Assembly (NCBI RefSeq): GCF_003351025.1
Contig: NZ_QPCG01000002.1
Location: forward strand, 868,001-932,000
Origin: Mucilaginibacter endophyticus
GTDB taxonomy: Bacteria; Bacteroidota; Bacteroidia; Sphingobacteriales; Sphingobacteriaceae
Length of the DNA: 64,000 bases
Direction: 5' to 3'
Made by a program: the position numbers and the translations under genes. Shown here piece after piece: positions 8,271 through 18,767 of this stretch (position 1 is the first letter of the stretch; each line of letters opens with the position of its first letter). Below the pieces are notes generated by a model. That model was not told where the DNA came from, made no database searches, and was given only the letters and a program-made list of their open reading frames with translations.

Positions 8271-9782
8271 ATGCGTAATGAACAAACAGGCAATACTGGA
8301 GTTAAGCAAAGCTTTTGGAAAAGCCTTATGGTTCAAAAGTTTTCGCATCCCTTTGCGCTGCTTTTTCTGCTGATTACTTCACTTGCTATAAGCTTTTTAA
8401 CTTATAAGCTCGAATTTATAGGTGTGGGTGCTGTTTTGGCGTTAACTATAGGCTTGCCTATCGTATTCGCAATTACTGTTTATCCCGAATTCGGGATCTG
8501 CGCACTGATCATAGCAGCATTTTTTATCAGCTACGTTTCGGAATTTTTACCAGATCAGGTTCCTATCGGTACACTGATGGACGTAACAACCTACCTGCTC
8601 ATCCTCGGTTTTTTTATTAAACAACGTACAGAACGGAACTGGACCTATTTCAAAAACCCGATCAGTTACATGATATTGGTGTGGCTGGCGTACAATATGC
8701 TCGAATTTGTAAATCCATCTGCCGAGTCAAGGCTGGCATGGATTTATACCGTGCGTACAGTAGGTTTTATCATGCTTATGTACTACGTTTTTGTTTACCA
8801 AATCCGCACGGTAAAGTTTATTAAAACCTTATTAAAGCTTTGGATATTCCTGGATATATTGGCCGGGATCTCCGCTTTTCAACAAGAAAACATTGGCTTT
8901 TTCCCATTCGAACACAAGTATCTGTACGCCGATCCGTTGCGTGTAAGCCTGTTATTTATTAACGGGCACATGCGTAAGTTTGGCATCTTTTCGGATCCGG
9001 TTACGTTTTCGTATAACATGGTTATTGGCGCGCTGCTTTGCGTTGTGTTGCTTATGGGTGATATTCCGCTTAGGCGCAAGGTAACACTGGGCTGTATTGC
9101 CGGCTTTTTTCTGTATGTGATGCTTTACTCTGGTACCAGAGCTGCTTACGTATTAGTGCCGGGAGCACTTTCAATGCTGGCTGTGTTAAACTTTAACCGG
9201 CGGGTTTTAACCTTTACGCTCGTAGCCGGTGCCTTATTGGGTATTTTGATTGTGATGCCAACATCAAACCCTTTGATCAAACGTTTTCAGACAGCCTTCA
9301 ATCCTTCTGATGACCCATCCTATAATGTACGCGCCGAAAATCAGAAGAAGATCAAACCATTTATCCTCTCCCATCCTATCGGTGGTGGCCTGGGCTCTGT
9401 AGGTGTTTGGGGCCGAAAGTTTTCGCCAAATTCTATGCTGGCTAAATTCCCACCGGATAGCGGTTATGTACGTGTTTCCGTTGAAATGGGCTGGGTGGGC
9501 CTCATTCTATTTTGCACGCTCTTCTTCGTGGTACTCAAAACGGGGATCAACTTCTATTTCAGTATTAAAAATCCCGAACTCAAAAATTATTGTCTGGCCA
9601 TGCTGCTTATTCTTTTTGCGTTTAACATAGGTAACTTTCCGCAGCAGGCACTCGTTCAATACCCTTCAAACATCCTGTTTTACCTGGCCATATCCATCCT
9701 TGTAGTATGTAAGCGCATTGATGATCAGGAGCAGGAAGAATTAAAAAAGAAAAACAGTACAGAGACAATACTAATTAACTAA
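8271..9782 (+). CDS. O-antigen ligase/polymerase-like (Wzy-type) membrane protein
   Basis: 503 residues with about 11-12 hydrophobic segments and a large extracytoplasmic loop near residues 335-415 containing [18 protein letters not shown] and GGGLGSVG, the typical Wzy_C/O-ligase arrangement. It should polymerise lipid-linked repeat units in the periplasm in a Wzx/Wzy pathway. The ATG at 8271 follows the small membrane-protein gene by 29 nt, and the acetyltransferase gene starts 4 nt after its stop, supporting one operon. Confidence 0.85.
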   Translation: MRNEQTGNTGVKQSFWKSLMVQKFSHPFALLFLLITSLAISFLTYKLEFIGVGAVLALTIGLPIVFAITVYPEFGICALIIAAFFISYVSEFLPDQVPIGTLMDVTTYLLILGFFIKQRTERNWTYFKNPISYMILVWLAYNMLEFVNPSAESRLAWIYTVRTVGFIMLMYYVFVYQIRTVKFIKTLLKLWIFLDILAGISAFQQENIGFFPFEHKYLYADPLRVSLLFINGHMRKFGIFSDPVTFSYNMVIGALLCVVLLMGDIPLRRKVTLGCIAGFFLYVMLYSGTRAAYVLVPGALSMLAVLNFNRRVLTFTLVAGALLGILIVMPTSNPLIKRFQTAFNPSDDPSYNVRAENQKKIKPFILSHPIGGGLGSVGVWGRKFSPNSMLAKFPPDSGYVRVSVEMGWVGLILFCTLFFVVLKTGINFYFSIKNPELKNYCLAMLLILFAFNIGNFPQQALVQYPSNILFYLAISILVVCKRIDDQEQEELKKKNSTETILIN

Positions 9783-9786
9783 GCAG

Positions 9787-10401
9787 ATGTCATTTGTATC
9801 ATCCATAAAATCAAATCCGAAATTAAAAAAATTAGTCCACTGGATGCTGATCCCTCCCGGTCAATCAAGGCCGAGGCTTTGGGTAAGGCTAATACTTAAC
9901 CGCTTTTTTCATGAGCGCGGCAAGGGCAGCGTTGTACGACGTAATGCACGGATGGACCTTTTTCCATTCAATAAATTCGCTCTTGGTACTAAAAGTATTG
10001 TAGAAGATTTCGCGGTAATCAACAACGGTGTTGGTGATGTTTTTATAGGCGAAGGATCGGGCGTTGGCATCAGTACGGTAATCATAGGCCCGGTTAAAAT
10101 AGGTAATTTCAGCATGACTGCACAGCACGTTGTTATCTCGGGACTCAATCACGGATATCAGGATGTAAGTATTCCCCCACGTCATCAAAAGGTTACTACC
10201 AAACAAATCACTATCGACGACAACGTATGGATAGGCGCTAACTGCGTGGTAACAGCCGGGGTAACTATTGGTAAACATTCGGTTATTGGGGCTGGCAGCG
10301 TGGTAACACGTGATATCCCGCCTTATTCGGTAGCTGTAGGCAACCCTGCCAAAGTAATAAAACAGTATAATTTCACAACTCAAACGTGGGAGAAAGCGTA
10401 A
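9787..10401 (+). CDS. Left-handed beta-helix (hexapeptide) O-acetyltransferase
   Basis: 204 residues with repeated hexapeptide turns from about residue 75 on ([34 protein letters not shown]) and the catalytic His region [10 protein letters not shown], as in maltose/galactoside acetyltransferases and WcaF/VatD relatives. It probably acetylates a sugar of the EPS repeat using acetyl-CoA in the cytoplasm. It lies between the polymerase and flippase genes with gaps of 4 and 10 nt. Confidence 0.87.
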   Translation: MSFVSSIKSNPKLKKLVHWMLIPPGQSRPRLWVRLILNRFFHERGKGSVVRRNARMDLFPFNKFALGTKSIVEDFAVINNGVGDVFIGEGSGVGISTVIIGPVKIGNFSMTAQHVVISGLNHGYQDVSIPPRHQKVTTKQITIDDNVWIGANCVVTAGVTIGKHSVIGAGSVVTRDIPPYSVAVGNPAKVIKQYNFTTQTWEKA

Positions 10402-10411
10402 AACGATATAC

Positions 10412-11755
10412 ATGGGTTTATTTAAAAAGTTAATAAACAAACACACGCTTTCGCTGGCCACCAACGCGGTTTTGCCGGTTTTAGGGATGGTAATATTATC
10501 ATTGCTGGCCCGCAGGTTGAGCAAACCTGACTTTGGTAATTACGTATTTTTCCTGATCGTATTTACGCTGGCAGATACCTTCCGCACAGGCTTCCTTCAA
10601 ACCTCGCTCATTAAATTCTATTCGGGCTCAACGGTTGAACGGATGAAAAATATCTCCGGATCAACCTGGTTTCTTGGCTTCAGCATCACTTTGGTATTTG
10701 GCGTTGTCAACCTGTTGATCTATCTCATTTATAGAAATCCGGATGCGGATATAGCCATTACGCTCAAATGGTTCAGCTTAATCTATTTTTGTACGCTGCC
10801 ATCGGCGGTTAGCCTTTGGATTCTGCAGGCCGAAGAACGCTTTGATAAAATGTTCATTCTGCAATTAATGAACCAGGGAGGCTTCCTCATATTGGTAGTA
10901 GGGTTGGCCATTGCAGGTAAATCAAATTTCGAGACCACTATCTATTCTTACTTTGCGGCTAACCTGTTAAGCAGTATCATTTGCGTTATTATAGGTTGGG
11001 CCAAGGTAAAAACCATAGCTCACAGAAGCTGGGATACCATAAAAGAAATGGCCCATTTCGGAAAATTCAGCGTAGGCACATCCATAAGCTCGTACCTGCT
11101 CAGGAGCTCAGATACACTGATTGTAAAACCCATGTTCAGCCCGGATTTGCTGGCGGTTTACTATATCCCGCAAAGGCTCATGGAAATATTTGAGATCCCG
11201 TTAAGGGCTTTCATTTCTACCGCCCTGCCTGCAATGTCGGCCGCTGTACAGCGCGGCGATAAAAAGCATGTAACCTACATCATGAAAAAATACGCGGGCA
11301 TGCTTACCATGGCGCTCACTCCTATCGCTATAGTTTGTTTCGCTGCTGCAGATCTTATTATCGGACTGATATTCGGGGCCAAATACCAGCACTCGGATGC
11401 AGGTAATATCTTCAGGATTTTTATGTGCTATGTGATGCTCCTGCCTATCGACAGGTTTTTCGGGATCACGCTTGATATCATTAACAAGCCGCACCTTAAC
11501 ATGATCAAAGTGTTCCTGATGCTAACGGTTAACGTTATTGGTGATTTTACCGGTATCCTGGTATTTCACAGCCTTTATGCCGTTGCCATTGCATCTATTT
11601 TCACATTTTTTACAGGCGCCATATTTGGCTACTGGGCATTAAAGAAAAACCTGCAGTTTAAAATATCCGACATCTTTGTTTTAGGTTATATCGAACTAAA
11701 AGAACTCATTGGTGTTGTGATTGGCAAAATCAAAGGAAAACAACTAACCGAATAG
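10412..11755 (+). CDS. Wzx-type polysaccharide flippase (MOP superfamily)
   Basis: 447 residues with 12-14 hydrophobic segments and the oligosaccharide-flippase start (ATNAVLPVLGMVILSLLARR, then SKPDFGNYVF). It should move undecaprenyl-linked repeat units across the inner membrane. Together with the Wzy-like, Wzc-like and sugar-transferase genes it makes the island a Wzx/Wzy-dependent pathway. It is tightly spaced with its neighbours (10 and 12 nt). Confidence 0.88.
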   Translation: MGLFKKLINKHTLSLATNAVLPVLGMVILSLLARRLSKPDFGNYVFFLIVFTLADTFRTGFLQTSLIKFYSGSTVERMKNISGSTWFLGFSITLVFGVVNLLIYLIYRNPDADIAITLKWFSLIYFCTLPSAVSLWILQAEERFDKMFILQLMNQGGFLILVVGLAIAGKSNFETTIYSYFAANLLSSIICVIIGWAKVKTIAHRSWDTIKEMAHFGKFSVGTSISSYLLRSSDTLIVKPMFSPDLLAVYYIPQRLMEIFEIPLRAFISTALPAMSAAVQRGDKKHVTYIMKKYAGMLTMALTPIAIVCFAAADLIIGLIFGAKYQHSDAGNIFRIFMCYVMLLPIDRFFGITLDIINKPHLNMIKVFLMLTVNVIGDFTGILVFHSLYAVAIASIFTFFTGAIFGYWALKKNLQFKISDIFVLGYIELKELIGVVIGKIKGKQLTE

Positions 11756-11767
11756 TAAGCTATATTT

Positions 11768-12985
11768 ATGGAGCTAAAAAACCGGCATATCGTTATATTC
11801 TCGCAGATGCAGTTTGATAGCCGTCTTGAGTCGACTAACTATACCATGGCCAAACATTTGGCTAAGGATAATTTCGTATACTACGTTGACCGGCCATACA
11901 CCTGGAAAGATTATATCCAGTTTAAAAATACGCCCGGATACAACGCCCGCAAACCGCATTTTTTTTCGCCCAAGGATAGTTTTATCCAAACGGAGATCCC
12001 GAATTTAAAGATCATCATAACGCCTCCTGTACCATCTATAAATTCGTTGCCTGAAGGTGCCATTTACCGGTTGGCCTTGAAAGTAAACGAAGGGATTGTA
12101 GCAGGCAGGCTCAACAAGGTTATTAAAAACCTTGGGATTAAAGATTTTATCTTCATCAACTCCTACGCGTTTTACTATCCCACCATGCACCGGTTGCTAA
12201 AACAGAAACCGTTGCTTAAGGTTTATCACTGTGTTGATCCGCTGATTGAAGAATACCAAACCCGTCATGGCCTTATATCCGAAGATATTTTGGTGAAGGA
12301 TATGGATATGGTGATCAGCACCAGCAAGGAGTTGAGCAATATAAAAGCAAAGCTTAACCCTAACTCCTACTTTGTACCTAATGCGGCCAATATCAGCCAT
12401 AGCCAAAAAGCACTTGACCCGGCTTTGCCTGTTGCAGAGATCCTGTCGGATGTTAAAAAGCCCATCATCGGCTATTTCGGGAATATTGAACGCCGTATTG
12501 ATTACGATCTGCTCTCACAACTAACGGCGCAAAACCCGGATAAAAGTTTTGTTTTTGTTGGGCCTGTTGATATAGATTACGAAAACAATCCTGCTTTTAA
12601 TGCTCCCAATGTTTTCAAAAAAGGCGCGGTGCCTTATGAACTGTTACCTGCCGTGCTTAAAGGCTTTGACGTTGCTATTATTCCTTTTAAAAAGGATGAT
12701 GTAAGCAGTTCTATTTTTCCCCTCAAATTATTCGAATATCTTGGCTCCGGTCGCCCTGTAGTGATCACCGATTTTAACGGTGACCTGGAAGAATTTACCG
12801 GTGATACAGTGTACATCTGCAAAAATGCTGATGAATTTACTGCCGCAATTAACCTATCGTTAAACGATACTCCTTTTTTACAACAAAAAAGATTAAAAGT
12901 AGCAGCACAAAATACCTGGGAGCACCGTATAACAGAGATCAAAAGCCTGCTGGCAACAAATTTGAATAATAAGCAGAAAGGTTAA
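11768..12985 (+). CDS. GT-B glycosyltransferase (group 1/GT4-like)
   Basis: 405 residues. The N-terminal half carries DRPYTWKDY and other features of teichuronic acid/EPS group 1 transferases; the C-terminal half has GYFGNIERRIDYDL and the nucleotide-sugar binding segment SSIFPLKLFEYLGSGRPVV, with the Glu that contacts the donor. No signal peptide is present, so it is cytoplasmic. It adds one sugar to the lipid-linked repeat; the donor is not identifiable. Confidence 0.85.
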   Translation: MELKNRHIVIFSQMQFDSRLESTNYTMAKHLAKDNFVYYVDRPYTWKDYIQFKNTPGYNARKPHFFSPKDSFIQTEIPNLKIIITPPVPSINSLPEGAIYRLALKVNEGIVAGRLNKVIKNLGIKDFIFINSYAFYYPTMHRLLKQKPLLKVYHCVDPLIEEYQTRHGLISEDILVKDMDMVISTSKELSNIKAKLNPNSYFVPNAANISHSQKALDPALPVAEILSDVKKPIIGYFGNIERRIDYDLLSQLTAQNPDKSFVFVGPVDIDYENNPAFNAPNVFKKGAVPYELLPAVLKGFDVAIIPFKKDDVSSSIFPLKLFEYLGSGRPVVITDFNGDLEEFTGDTVYICKNADEFTAAINLSLNDTPFLQQKRLKVAAQNTWEHRITEIKSLLATNLNNKQKG

Positions 12986-13048
12986 AATTTAGAGAAACAT
13001 ACCTGTTACTTATAAATTAATGTAAAACAGGGATTATCATCAAAACAC

Positions 13049-14266
13049 ATGGAAATCATCAAATTCATTGCATCTGTTGTCGCCATTTTGCTGTTTATAT
13101 ACCTTGGGGTATATAGCTTGTACCTATTTGTGTTCTCTGTGCTGGGGAAATTAATCCCCATTAAACAGCCAGTTACGGCAACTAAGCTCAGCAAATTCAT
13201 TGTTTATATCTGCGCTTATAAAGAAGATGAAATTATTTTAAACTCGGCGGCAGCGGCCTTAACTATCGACTATCCGAAAGATATGTTTACGATTTGCGTG
13301 ATTGCCGATTCTATGAAACCTGAAACCATTGTTAAATTAAAGCAAATGCCGTTGCAGGTGGTTGAGGTAGTTTTTGAAACCAGTACCAAATCAAAAGCCT
13401 TAAATAAAGCCATTGAAAATACAGCTGCAGGTTACGATGCCGCAGTTGTTTTTGATATTGATAATATTGCCGCTCCTGATTATCTGCACCAGATCAATAA
13501 TTATTTACAAGCAGGCCATCTTGTGGTTCAGGGCCATCGCGTTGCAAAAAACTCAAATACGCAGGTAGCTATACTTGATGCGGTGAGCGAAGAAGTTAAC
13601 AATCACATTTTCAGGAAGTCGCAGCAGTTATTTAAGTTTTCGGCTGCAATTATCGGCTCAGGAATGGCTTTAGAATACAAGCTTTTTGTGAATGTAATGT
13701 CGCGTATTGATGCTGTAGGCGGTTTTGATAAAGAAATGGGGTTACTACTCACCCGCGATAAAATCCACGTTGCCTATGCTGGAAAAGCGTACATCTACGA
13801 CGAAAAAGTAAGTAATCCGGCAGTATTTGAAAAGCAGCGTAAACGCTGGCTTTCGGCCCAATTTAACTTGCTTAAGAAATACGGTGCTACTGCTCCTGCA
13901 CAATTTTTCCGCGGCAACTTTGATTATGTGAACGAGATTTACCAGATGGCCATCCTGCCGCGCGTGCTGATGCTTGGCCTTATGCCGCTTATGTTGTTGA
14001 TATCATTTTTTACTCCGGGCATCGGTCCGCACTGGCATTTATGGCTTGGTGCAACTGTGGCTTGTTACCTTGGTATCATAGTTGCCATACCGACATCGTT
14101 CTACAACGGAAAACTTTTAACGGCTATGCTTAAACTACCACTTATATTTTTCACCATGTTCCTGCTGTTGTTTAAACTTAAGGGAGCAAACAAAAGGTTT
14201 ATTCATACGCCGCACGATCACGCTCCTGCAGAACCCGTAAACAACGAAGCAACTGCTGTTAAATAA
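13049..14266 (+). CDS. Membrane-bound glycosyltransferase family 2
   Basis: 405 residues with an N-terminal membrane helix, a GT-A domain with the metal-binding FDIDN, and the QxxRW-like signature QRKRW about 80% into the catalytic domain, then three C-terminal membrane segments. That layout matches processive or repeat-unit GT2 enzymes using UDP-sugars at the inner membrane. It is separated by 55 nt from the A-T-TE NRPS gene downstream, in the same direction. Confidence 0.87.
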   Translation: MEIIKFIASVVAILLFIYLGVYSLYLFVFSVLGKLIPIKQPVTATKLSKFIVYICAYKEDEIILNSAAAALTIDYPKDMFTICVIADSMKPETIVKLKQMPLQVVEVVFETSTKSKALNKAIENTAAGYDAAVVFDIDNIAAPDYLHQINNYLQAGHLVVQGHRVAKNSNTQVAILDAVSEEVNNHIFRKSQQLFKFSAAIIGSGMALEYKLFVNVMSRIDAVGGFDKEMGLLLTRDKIHVAYAGKAYIYDEKVSNPAVFEKQRKRWLSAQFNLLKKYGATAPAQFFRGNFDYVNEIYQMAILPRVLMLGLMPLMLLISFFTPGIGPHWHLWLGATVACYLGIIVAIPTSFYNGKLLTAMLKLPLIFFTMFLLLFKLKGANKRFIHTPHDHAPAEPVNNEATAVK

Positions 14267-14321
14267 CGGAAACAAGATTGATAATTAATTGAACCAGGAA
14301 TAATATAGCATATAAACAATT

Positions 14322-16973
14322 ATGGATGCCCCTCTGAATACCGACGTTATAAGCATGTTAAACAATACTGCTGTAGATTATCCCAAAGAAAAGGCACTTA
14401 TCCATTTAACCGCGGCTGCTGCACATCAGTATCCGGATAAAGTGGCGCTGAAATTTCATGAACGTATACTAACCTATAAGGCACTAAACGAAGCCGCCAA
14501 TAAGCTGGCCGGTTACCTGATTGATCAGGGCCTTAAAAGAGGTGATGTTGCCGGTGTAGCACTTGACCGCTCGCCCGAAATGGTGATATCGCTCTTAGCC
14601 GTTATGAAAGCCGGTGCCGCATACGTACCACTTGATCCTGAATATCCGAAAGACCGTATCGAATTTATGCTGGAAGATTCATCAGCCAAAATTCTGATCA
14701 CTTCTGAAAAATATCATAATCACTTTGCTGCAAACTCAATTGAGGTTTTGATTGAGGCGGCATTAGAGAAATTTCCATCATATCCTGCTGCCGAGCCTGA
14801 AACAGGCGTAAACGGCGAAGACCTGGCTTATATCCTGTACACATCAGGCTCAACCGGTAAACCTAAAGGTGTACAGATTCGGCACTTTAACCTGATTAAC
14901 TTTTTATTAAGTTGCCAAAAGGTACCGGGCATGACTACTGCCGATAAGGTACTGGCTGTAACAACCATCTCTTTCGACATTGCTGGTTTGGATTTATACT
15001 TACCGCTGATAACCGGTGCCGAACTTTTATTAGCCGATTCGGCTACGGCAAAAGACGGCCGTGCTTTGGTTGACCTGGTTAAAGCAGAAGATGTGACTGT
15101 AATGCAGGCTACTCCTTTTACCTGGCGCATGATGCTGGTATCTGGTTGGGATAGCAAATTGCCGTTAAAGGTGTATTGTGGCGGCGAAGCGTTTCCAAAG
15201 GATTTAGTTACACAACTTTTGCCTAAATGTGAGGAGATCTGGAACCTTTACGGCCCAACCGAAACAACCATTTACTCCACCATAAAACAGATTACCAGCG
15301 ATGAGGATATCACTATTGGTAAACCTGTTGCCAACACCCAGATCTATATTTTAGACGAGGCGCTTAATAACCTTACCGATGGTTCAATCGGTGAGATTTA
15401 TATCGGTGGCGATGGTGTTGCCGTTGGCTACCTTAACCGTGCAGAATTATCGGCCGAACGTTTTGTGAAAGATATCTTCTCAACCGTTGAGGGCGCCCGG
15501 ATGTACCGTACCGGTGACCTGGGCAAGATCAGGCATGATGGCGAAATTGTTTGCCTTGGCCGTATCGACCACCAGGTTAAGGTGCGTGGTTACCGTATTG
15601 AGCTGGAAGAAATTGAACAAAACCTGTTAAAGCAGGATAATATTAAACAGGCAGTAGTTATAGCCCGTGAAGATACTCCGGGAATGCCACGCCTGGTAGC
15701 GTATGTAATTACGCCTGAGCCGAAAGAAGGGCTCGACCTTAAAAACCAGTTTGATGCATGGCAAAAAGGCTTGCTGGAAGTTTTACCTGAATACATGGTT
15801 CCGGATGATTTTGTGGTGATGGACGCCATACCTATTACTCCTAACGGTAAAATAGATCGCAAAGCATTACCTAAGCCCGATTATAACATCATATATCGCG
15901 AAGGCGAATTTGTTGCCCCACGTACCGATAACGAAAAGTTAGTTGCCAAAATATGGCAGCAAAACATGGGTATTGAGCAGATCAGTATCCTGGATAATTT
16001 CTTTGAATTGGGTGGTCGTTCATTAGTTGCTGTGAAAATCATGGCCGCTATTGAGCAGGAAACCGGCAAGCGTTTACCATTAGCTACCCTGTTTGAGCAC
16101 GCGACAATCGAAAAACTTGCCGCACGACTTGAGGGCAATGAGGTAATCAGCTGGGAATCGCTGGTACCTATCAAGCCAACTGGCAGTAAAATGCCGTTGT
16201 ATATTGTTCACGGTGCAGGTTTAAATGTATTATTATTTAACGCCCTTGCCATGAATATGGATGCAGAGCAACCGGTTTACGGCTTGCAGGCCCGCGGCTT
16301 GAACGGCATTGATGAGCCTTTGGACGTAATGGAAGAGATAGCGGCAAACTATATTGCCGAGATCGTGGCTAAAAATCCTGAAGGGCCGTATGCATTGGCG
16401 GGTTATTCATTAGGTGGTATTATCGCATACGAAATGGCAAATCAACTCATAGCGGCAGGCAAAGAGGTTAAAATGGTTGCCATGTTTGATACTTACGCTG
16501 ATCGCTCAGATGTAAACGACAGCAAGGCTAAAAAGATTGTTGATAAAACAACGCTTCGTGCTAAGCAATTCGCCCACAGCTTTGTGCTACTGGCCGAAGA
16601 CCCTAAACGTACCATTGAGTACAAAGGCCTGATGCTTAAACGCCAGATGATAAAGCTTTATTGGAAGGTATTTAAGCCTAACCAAAAACGCGAAGGCTTT
16701 TTTGCTTATGATAACGAGATTGACGAGGCAAGCGAAAAGGCATTACGCAACTACATATTGAAGCCGTTAAACATAACCCTCGACCTATTCAGAGCCAAAA
16801 AGCGGACTTTTTATATGGAAGATTTTGAGTTTTTAGGCTGGAAACCGTTCGCGATTAAAGGTGTGAATGTACACGAGATTCCGGGTGAGCACAACACCAT
16901 TTTTGCTCCGCCAAATGACAAGGAATTTGCCGAAGTACTGCAGAAGTGTCTGGACAGGGTGGCAAAAAGTTAA
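14322..16973 (+). CDS. NRPS, A-T-TE module without condensation domain
   Basis: 883 residues: adenylation domain (about 25-525; YTSGSTGKPKG at 173-183, YGPTETT, YRTGDLG, GRIDHQVKVRGYRIE), carrier domain (DNFFELGGRSL, Ser567) and type I thioesterase (GYSLGG Ser696, Asp723, His857), so all three appear functional. Reading the specificity pocket gives D-I-L-Q-Y-G-L-I-Y-K, close to glycine codes as I recall them. The first residues (LNNTAVDYPKEKAL) match the C-to-A linker of the C-A-T-TE protein at 29818, so it probably arose from such a module by losing its C domain. The OafA-like acyltransferase downstream is a possible partner for transferring the activated amino acid to polysaccharide (inference). 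Confidence 0.93.
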   Translation: MDAPLNTDVISMLNNTAVDYPKEKALIHLTAAAAHQYPDKVALKFHERILTYKALNEAANKLAGYLIDQGLKRGDVAGVALDRSPEMVISLLAVMKAGAAYVPLDPEYPKDRIEFMLEDSSAKILITSEKYHNHFAANSIEVLIEAALEKFPSYPAAEPETGVNGEDLAYILYTSGSTGKPKGVQIRHFNLINFLLSCQKVPGMTTADKVLAVTTISFDIAGLDLYLPLITGAELLLADSATAKDGRALVDLVKAEDVTVMQATPFTWRMMLVSGWDSKLPLKVYCGGEAFPKDLVTQLLPKCEEIWNLYGPTETTIYSTIKQITSDEDITIGKPVANTQIYILDEALNNLTDGSIGEIYIGGDGVAVGYLNRAELSAERFVKDIFSTVEGARMYRTGDLGKIRHDGEIVCLGRIDHQVKVRGYRIELEEIEQNLLKQDNIKQAVVIAREDTPGMPRLVAYVITPEPKEGLDLKNQFDAWQKGLLEVLPEYMVPDDFVVMDAIPITPNGKIDRKALPKPDYNIIYREGEFVAPRTDNEKLVAKIWQQNMGIEQISILDNFFELGGRSLVAVKIMAAIEQETGKRLPLATLFEHATIEKLAARLEGNEVISWESLVPIKPTGSKMPLYIVHGAGLNVLLFNALAMNMDAEQPVYGLQARGLNGIDEPLDVMEEIAANYIAEIVAKNPEGPYALAGYSLGGIIAYEMANQLIAAGKEVKMVAMFDTYADRSDVNDSKAKKIVDKTTLRAKQFAHSFVLLAEDPKRTIEYKGLMLKRQMIKLYWKVFKPNQKREGFFAYDNEIDEASEKALRNYILKPLNITLDLFRAKKRTFYMEDFEFLGWKPFAIKGVNVHEIPGEHNTIFAPPNDKEFAEVLQKCLDRVAKS

Positions 16974-17043
16974 GCTGTCCAGCACATATCTGCCAATAAA
17001 CCAACCGTGTTAAAACTTTTAGTTAAAATGAGCTTTACCGGCG

Positions 17044-18198
17044 GTGCTACTTATGAATACTACTACTACCGAAAAGAATTTAAAATCAACAGGCAAAGCA
17101 AGGGTTTATTTCTCCAATTTAAATGGAGTAAGGGCTCTTGCTGCGCTCATGGTAGTAATATCCCATATCGAGCTGCATAAGGTCGACTTTCACGTTGCGC
17201 GGATCCCTCATTTAACTATACTTAACTTTGGTAAAACGGGTGTTACCATATTCTTTGCGTTAAGCGGGTTTCTGATAACCTACTTATTGTTAGAAGAAAA
17301 ACGTAATTTTTCGGCAGTAAACTTTAAAGCCTTTTATGTAAGGCGTATGCTCCGGATCTGGCCCTTGTATTTTTTATTGGTAGTTGTAGGCTTTTTTATT
17401 TATCCGGGAACAGGCGCAACAACAGGACTTTGGTTATCTGTATTTTTTATGCCTAACCTGGCATTCTGCCTGCAAATGCTGCCGGAAATTTTCAACCCTA
17501 TCTGGTCGATAGGTACTGAAGAACAATTTTATATTTTCCACCCGCATTTCTTCAGGATAAAGAACCCTAAAAACATCCTTTATGCCTTCCTGATTTTCAT
17601 TGCATTGATTTGGGCATTGCAGTTAAGCATTAACAACCTTAATCATGAAAACCCGGTTTGGAAAATATTCAGCCAGTTTTTTTATTACGCCCGTTTTGAC
17701 AACATGATGATTGGCGCGGCAGTTGCCGTTATATTTCATAACACCAGGCACCCATCGTTTAAGTTTAAATTGCAGCCGCTGTTTGATCTCATGTTTAAAC
17801 CTTATATGCAGGTGATACTATCCATTATTTTTCTGGGTTATGTTTACCTGTATTTAATCCATGACATCCCACACGGCGATGTTCCGCTGGCCGTCATTTC
17901 TTCACTGCTCATTGTTAACCTTTGCCAGGCCGAAACCAGTATTTATACTATAAACAGTAAAGCGCTTGATTATATAGGCCAGATATCTTATGGCATTTAT
18001 CTCTTGCATAAATATCCCCTATTTTTAACCCTATACCTTGTACATAACTATGTCCCGACTATGAATATGGTAATGCAAAACATTATCATATACACTGTTA
18101 CTATTGGTTGTGCTATTGGGCTGGCTTCACTGTCGTACTTTGGATATGAGAAACCTTTTCTCAACATTAAAAAACGTTTCCAGAAAATAACGCAGTAA
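17044..18198 (+). CDS. Acyltransferase 3 (OafA/YrhL-type) membrane protein
   Basis: 384 residues, about 10 membrane segments, starting with the family motif NGVRALAALMVVISHIELHK (essential His in the first helix), then FFALSGFLITYLL and RRMLRIWPLYFL. The family transfers acyl groups to sugars of LPS and EPS at the membrane. An ATG at 17053 is an alternative start. It is 70 nt after the A-T-TE gene and in the same direction, so it is a candidate acceptor-side partner of that protein. It ends 3 nt before a convergent gene. Confidence 0.88.
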   Translation: MLLMNTTTTEKNLKSTGKARVYFSNLNGVRALAALMVVISHIELHKVDFHVARIPHLTILNFGKTGVTIFFALSGFLITYLLLEEKRNFSAVNFKAFYVRRMLRIWPLYFLLVVVGFFIYPGTGATTGLWLSVFFMPNLAFCLQMLPEIFNPIWSIGTEEQFYIFHPHFFRIKNPKNILYAFLIFIALIWALQLSINNLNHENPVWKIFSQFFYYARFDNMMIGAAVAVIFHNTRHPSFKFKLQPLFDLMFKPYMQVILSIIFLGYVYLYLIHDIPHGDVPLAVISSLLIVNLCQAETSIYTINSKALDYIGQISYGIYLLHKYPLFLTLYLVHNYVPTMNMVMQNIIIYTVTIGCAIGLASLSYFGYEKPFLNIKKRFQKITQ

Positions 18199-18201
18199 TA
18201 T

Positions 18202-18753
18202 TTACCGCTGCTTAAGTTCAATTACCGAAGTAAAGGTATTTATCCCGGTACCAGGTTTATGCTTGTAATCAAACGCGTCGCTGGCGCGCGCTATGATCAT
18301 GAGGCCGTAATGTTCGTTTAACCCCATTACAGTTTCTTTACTAACGTATTGCACATCAAAATCCTCGGTAAAAAACTCCAGGTGATTGCTGTTTTTCACC
18401 CGTCCCTTCAATGTACCAAAGTCATCCCCATAAATGGCAATTTCGTTTTGGGCCAGTTTGTTGGTTAACAGCGGCCAGGTCAGTATCGCCTGGCGGGTAT
18501 TAATTTGCAGCGGTTTTCCCTTATCCTGTTTACTGATATATAGTTTGTTGCTTTTCAGATCAACCCCGATATTGGTTACGTCGGTCCCCATGTGCTTAAG
18601 TGAGTTGGTAAGCAACTCTATCAGGATAGTTTTTATCCTGAAATCCGCGTCGTCATCAACTATATCTTTCGCAATATTTTTTATATAGCCGATGATCTGC
18701 ACTGTTAAAGGATAAATACCTTCGGTTTCATTGTTAAAAACAAACTTTTTCAA
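18202..18753 (-). CDS. HATPase-fold anti-sigma-like kinase (RsbW/RsbT type)
   Basis: 183 residues with an N-box-like ELLTNSLKH (residues about 46-54), a D-K-G-K stretch where the G1 box is expected, and GLMIIARASDAF followed by PGTGINTFTSVI at the end, like HATPase_c_2 anti-sigma kinases. It would phosphorylate the STAS protein encoded immediately upstream and bind a target protein in the alternate state. No cognate sigma factor lies next to it, so the regulated partner is unknown. The G1 box is atypical. Confidence 0.75.
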   Translation of the reverse strand: MKKFVFNNETEGIYPLTVQIIGYIKNIAKDIVDDDADFRIKTILIELLTNSLKHMGTDVTNIGVDLKSNKLYISKQDKGKPLQINTRQAILTWPLLTNKLAQNEIAIYGDDFGTLKGRVKNSNHLEFFTEDFDVQYVSKETVMGLNEHYGLMIIARASDAFDYKHKPGTGINTFTSVIELKQR

Positions 18754-18767
18754 GGTGGTAAATTAAT

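Noticed and set aside
9889..10524. Minus-strand open frame of 211 codons
   Set aside because: It overlaps the hexapeptide acetyltransferase and flippase genes antisense and shows no recognisable domain or plausible start context.
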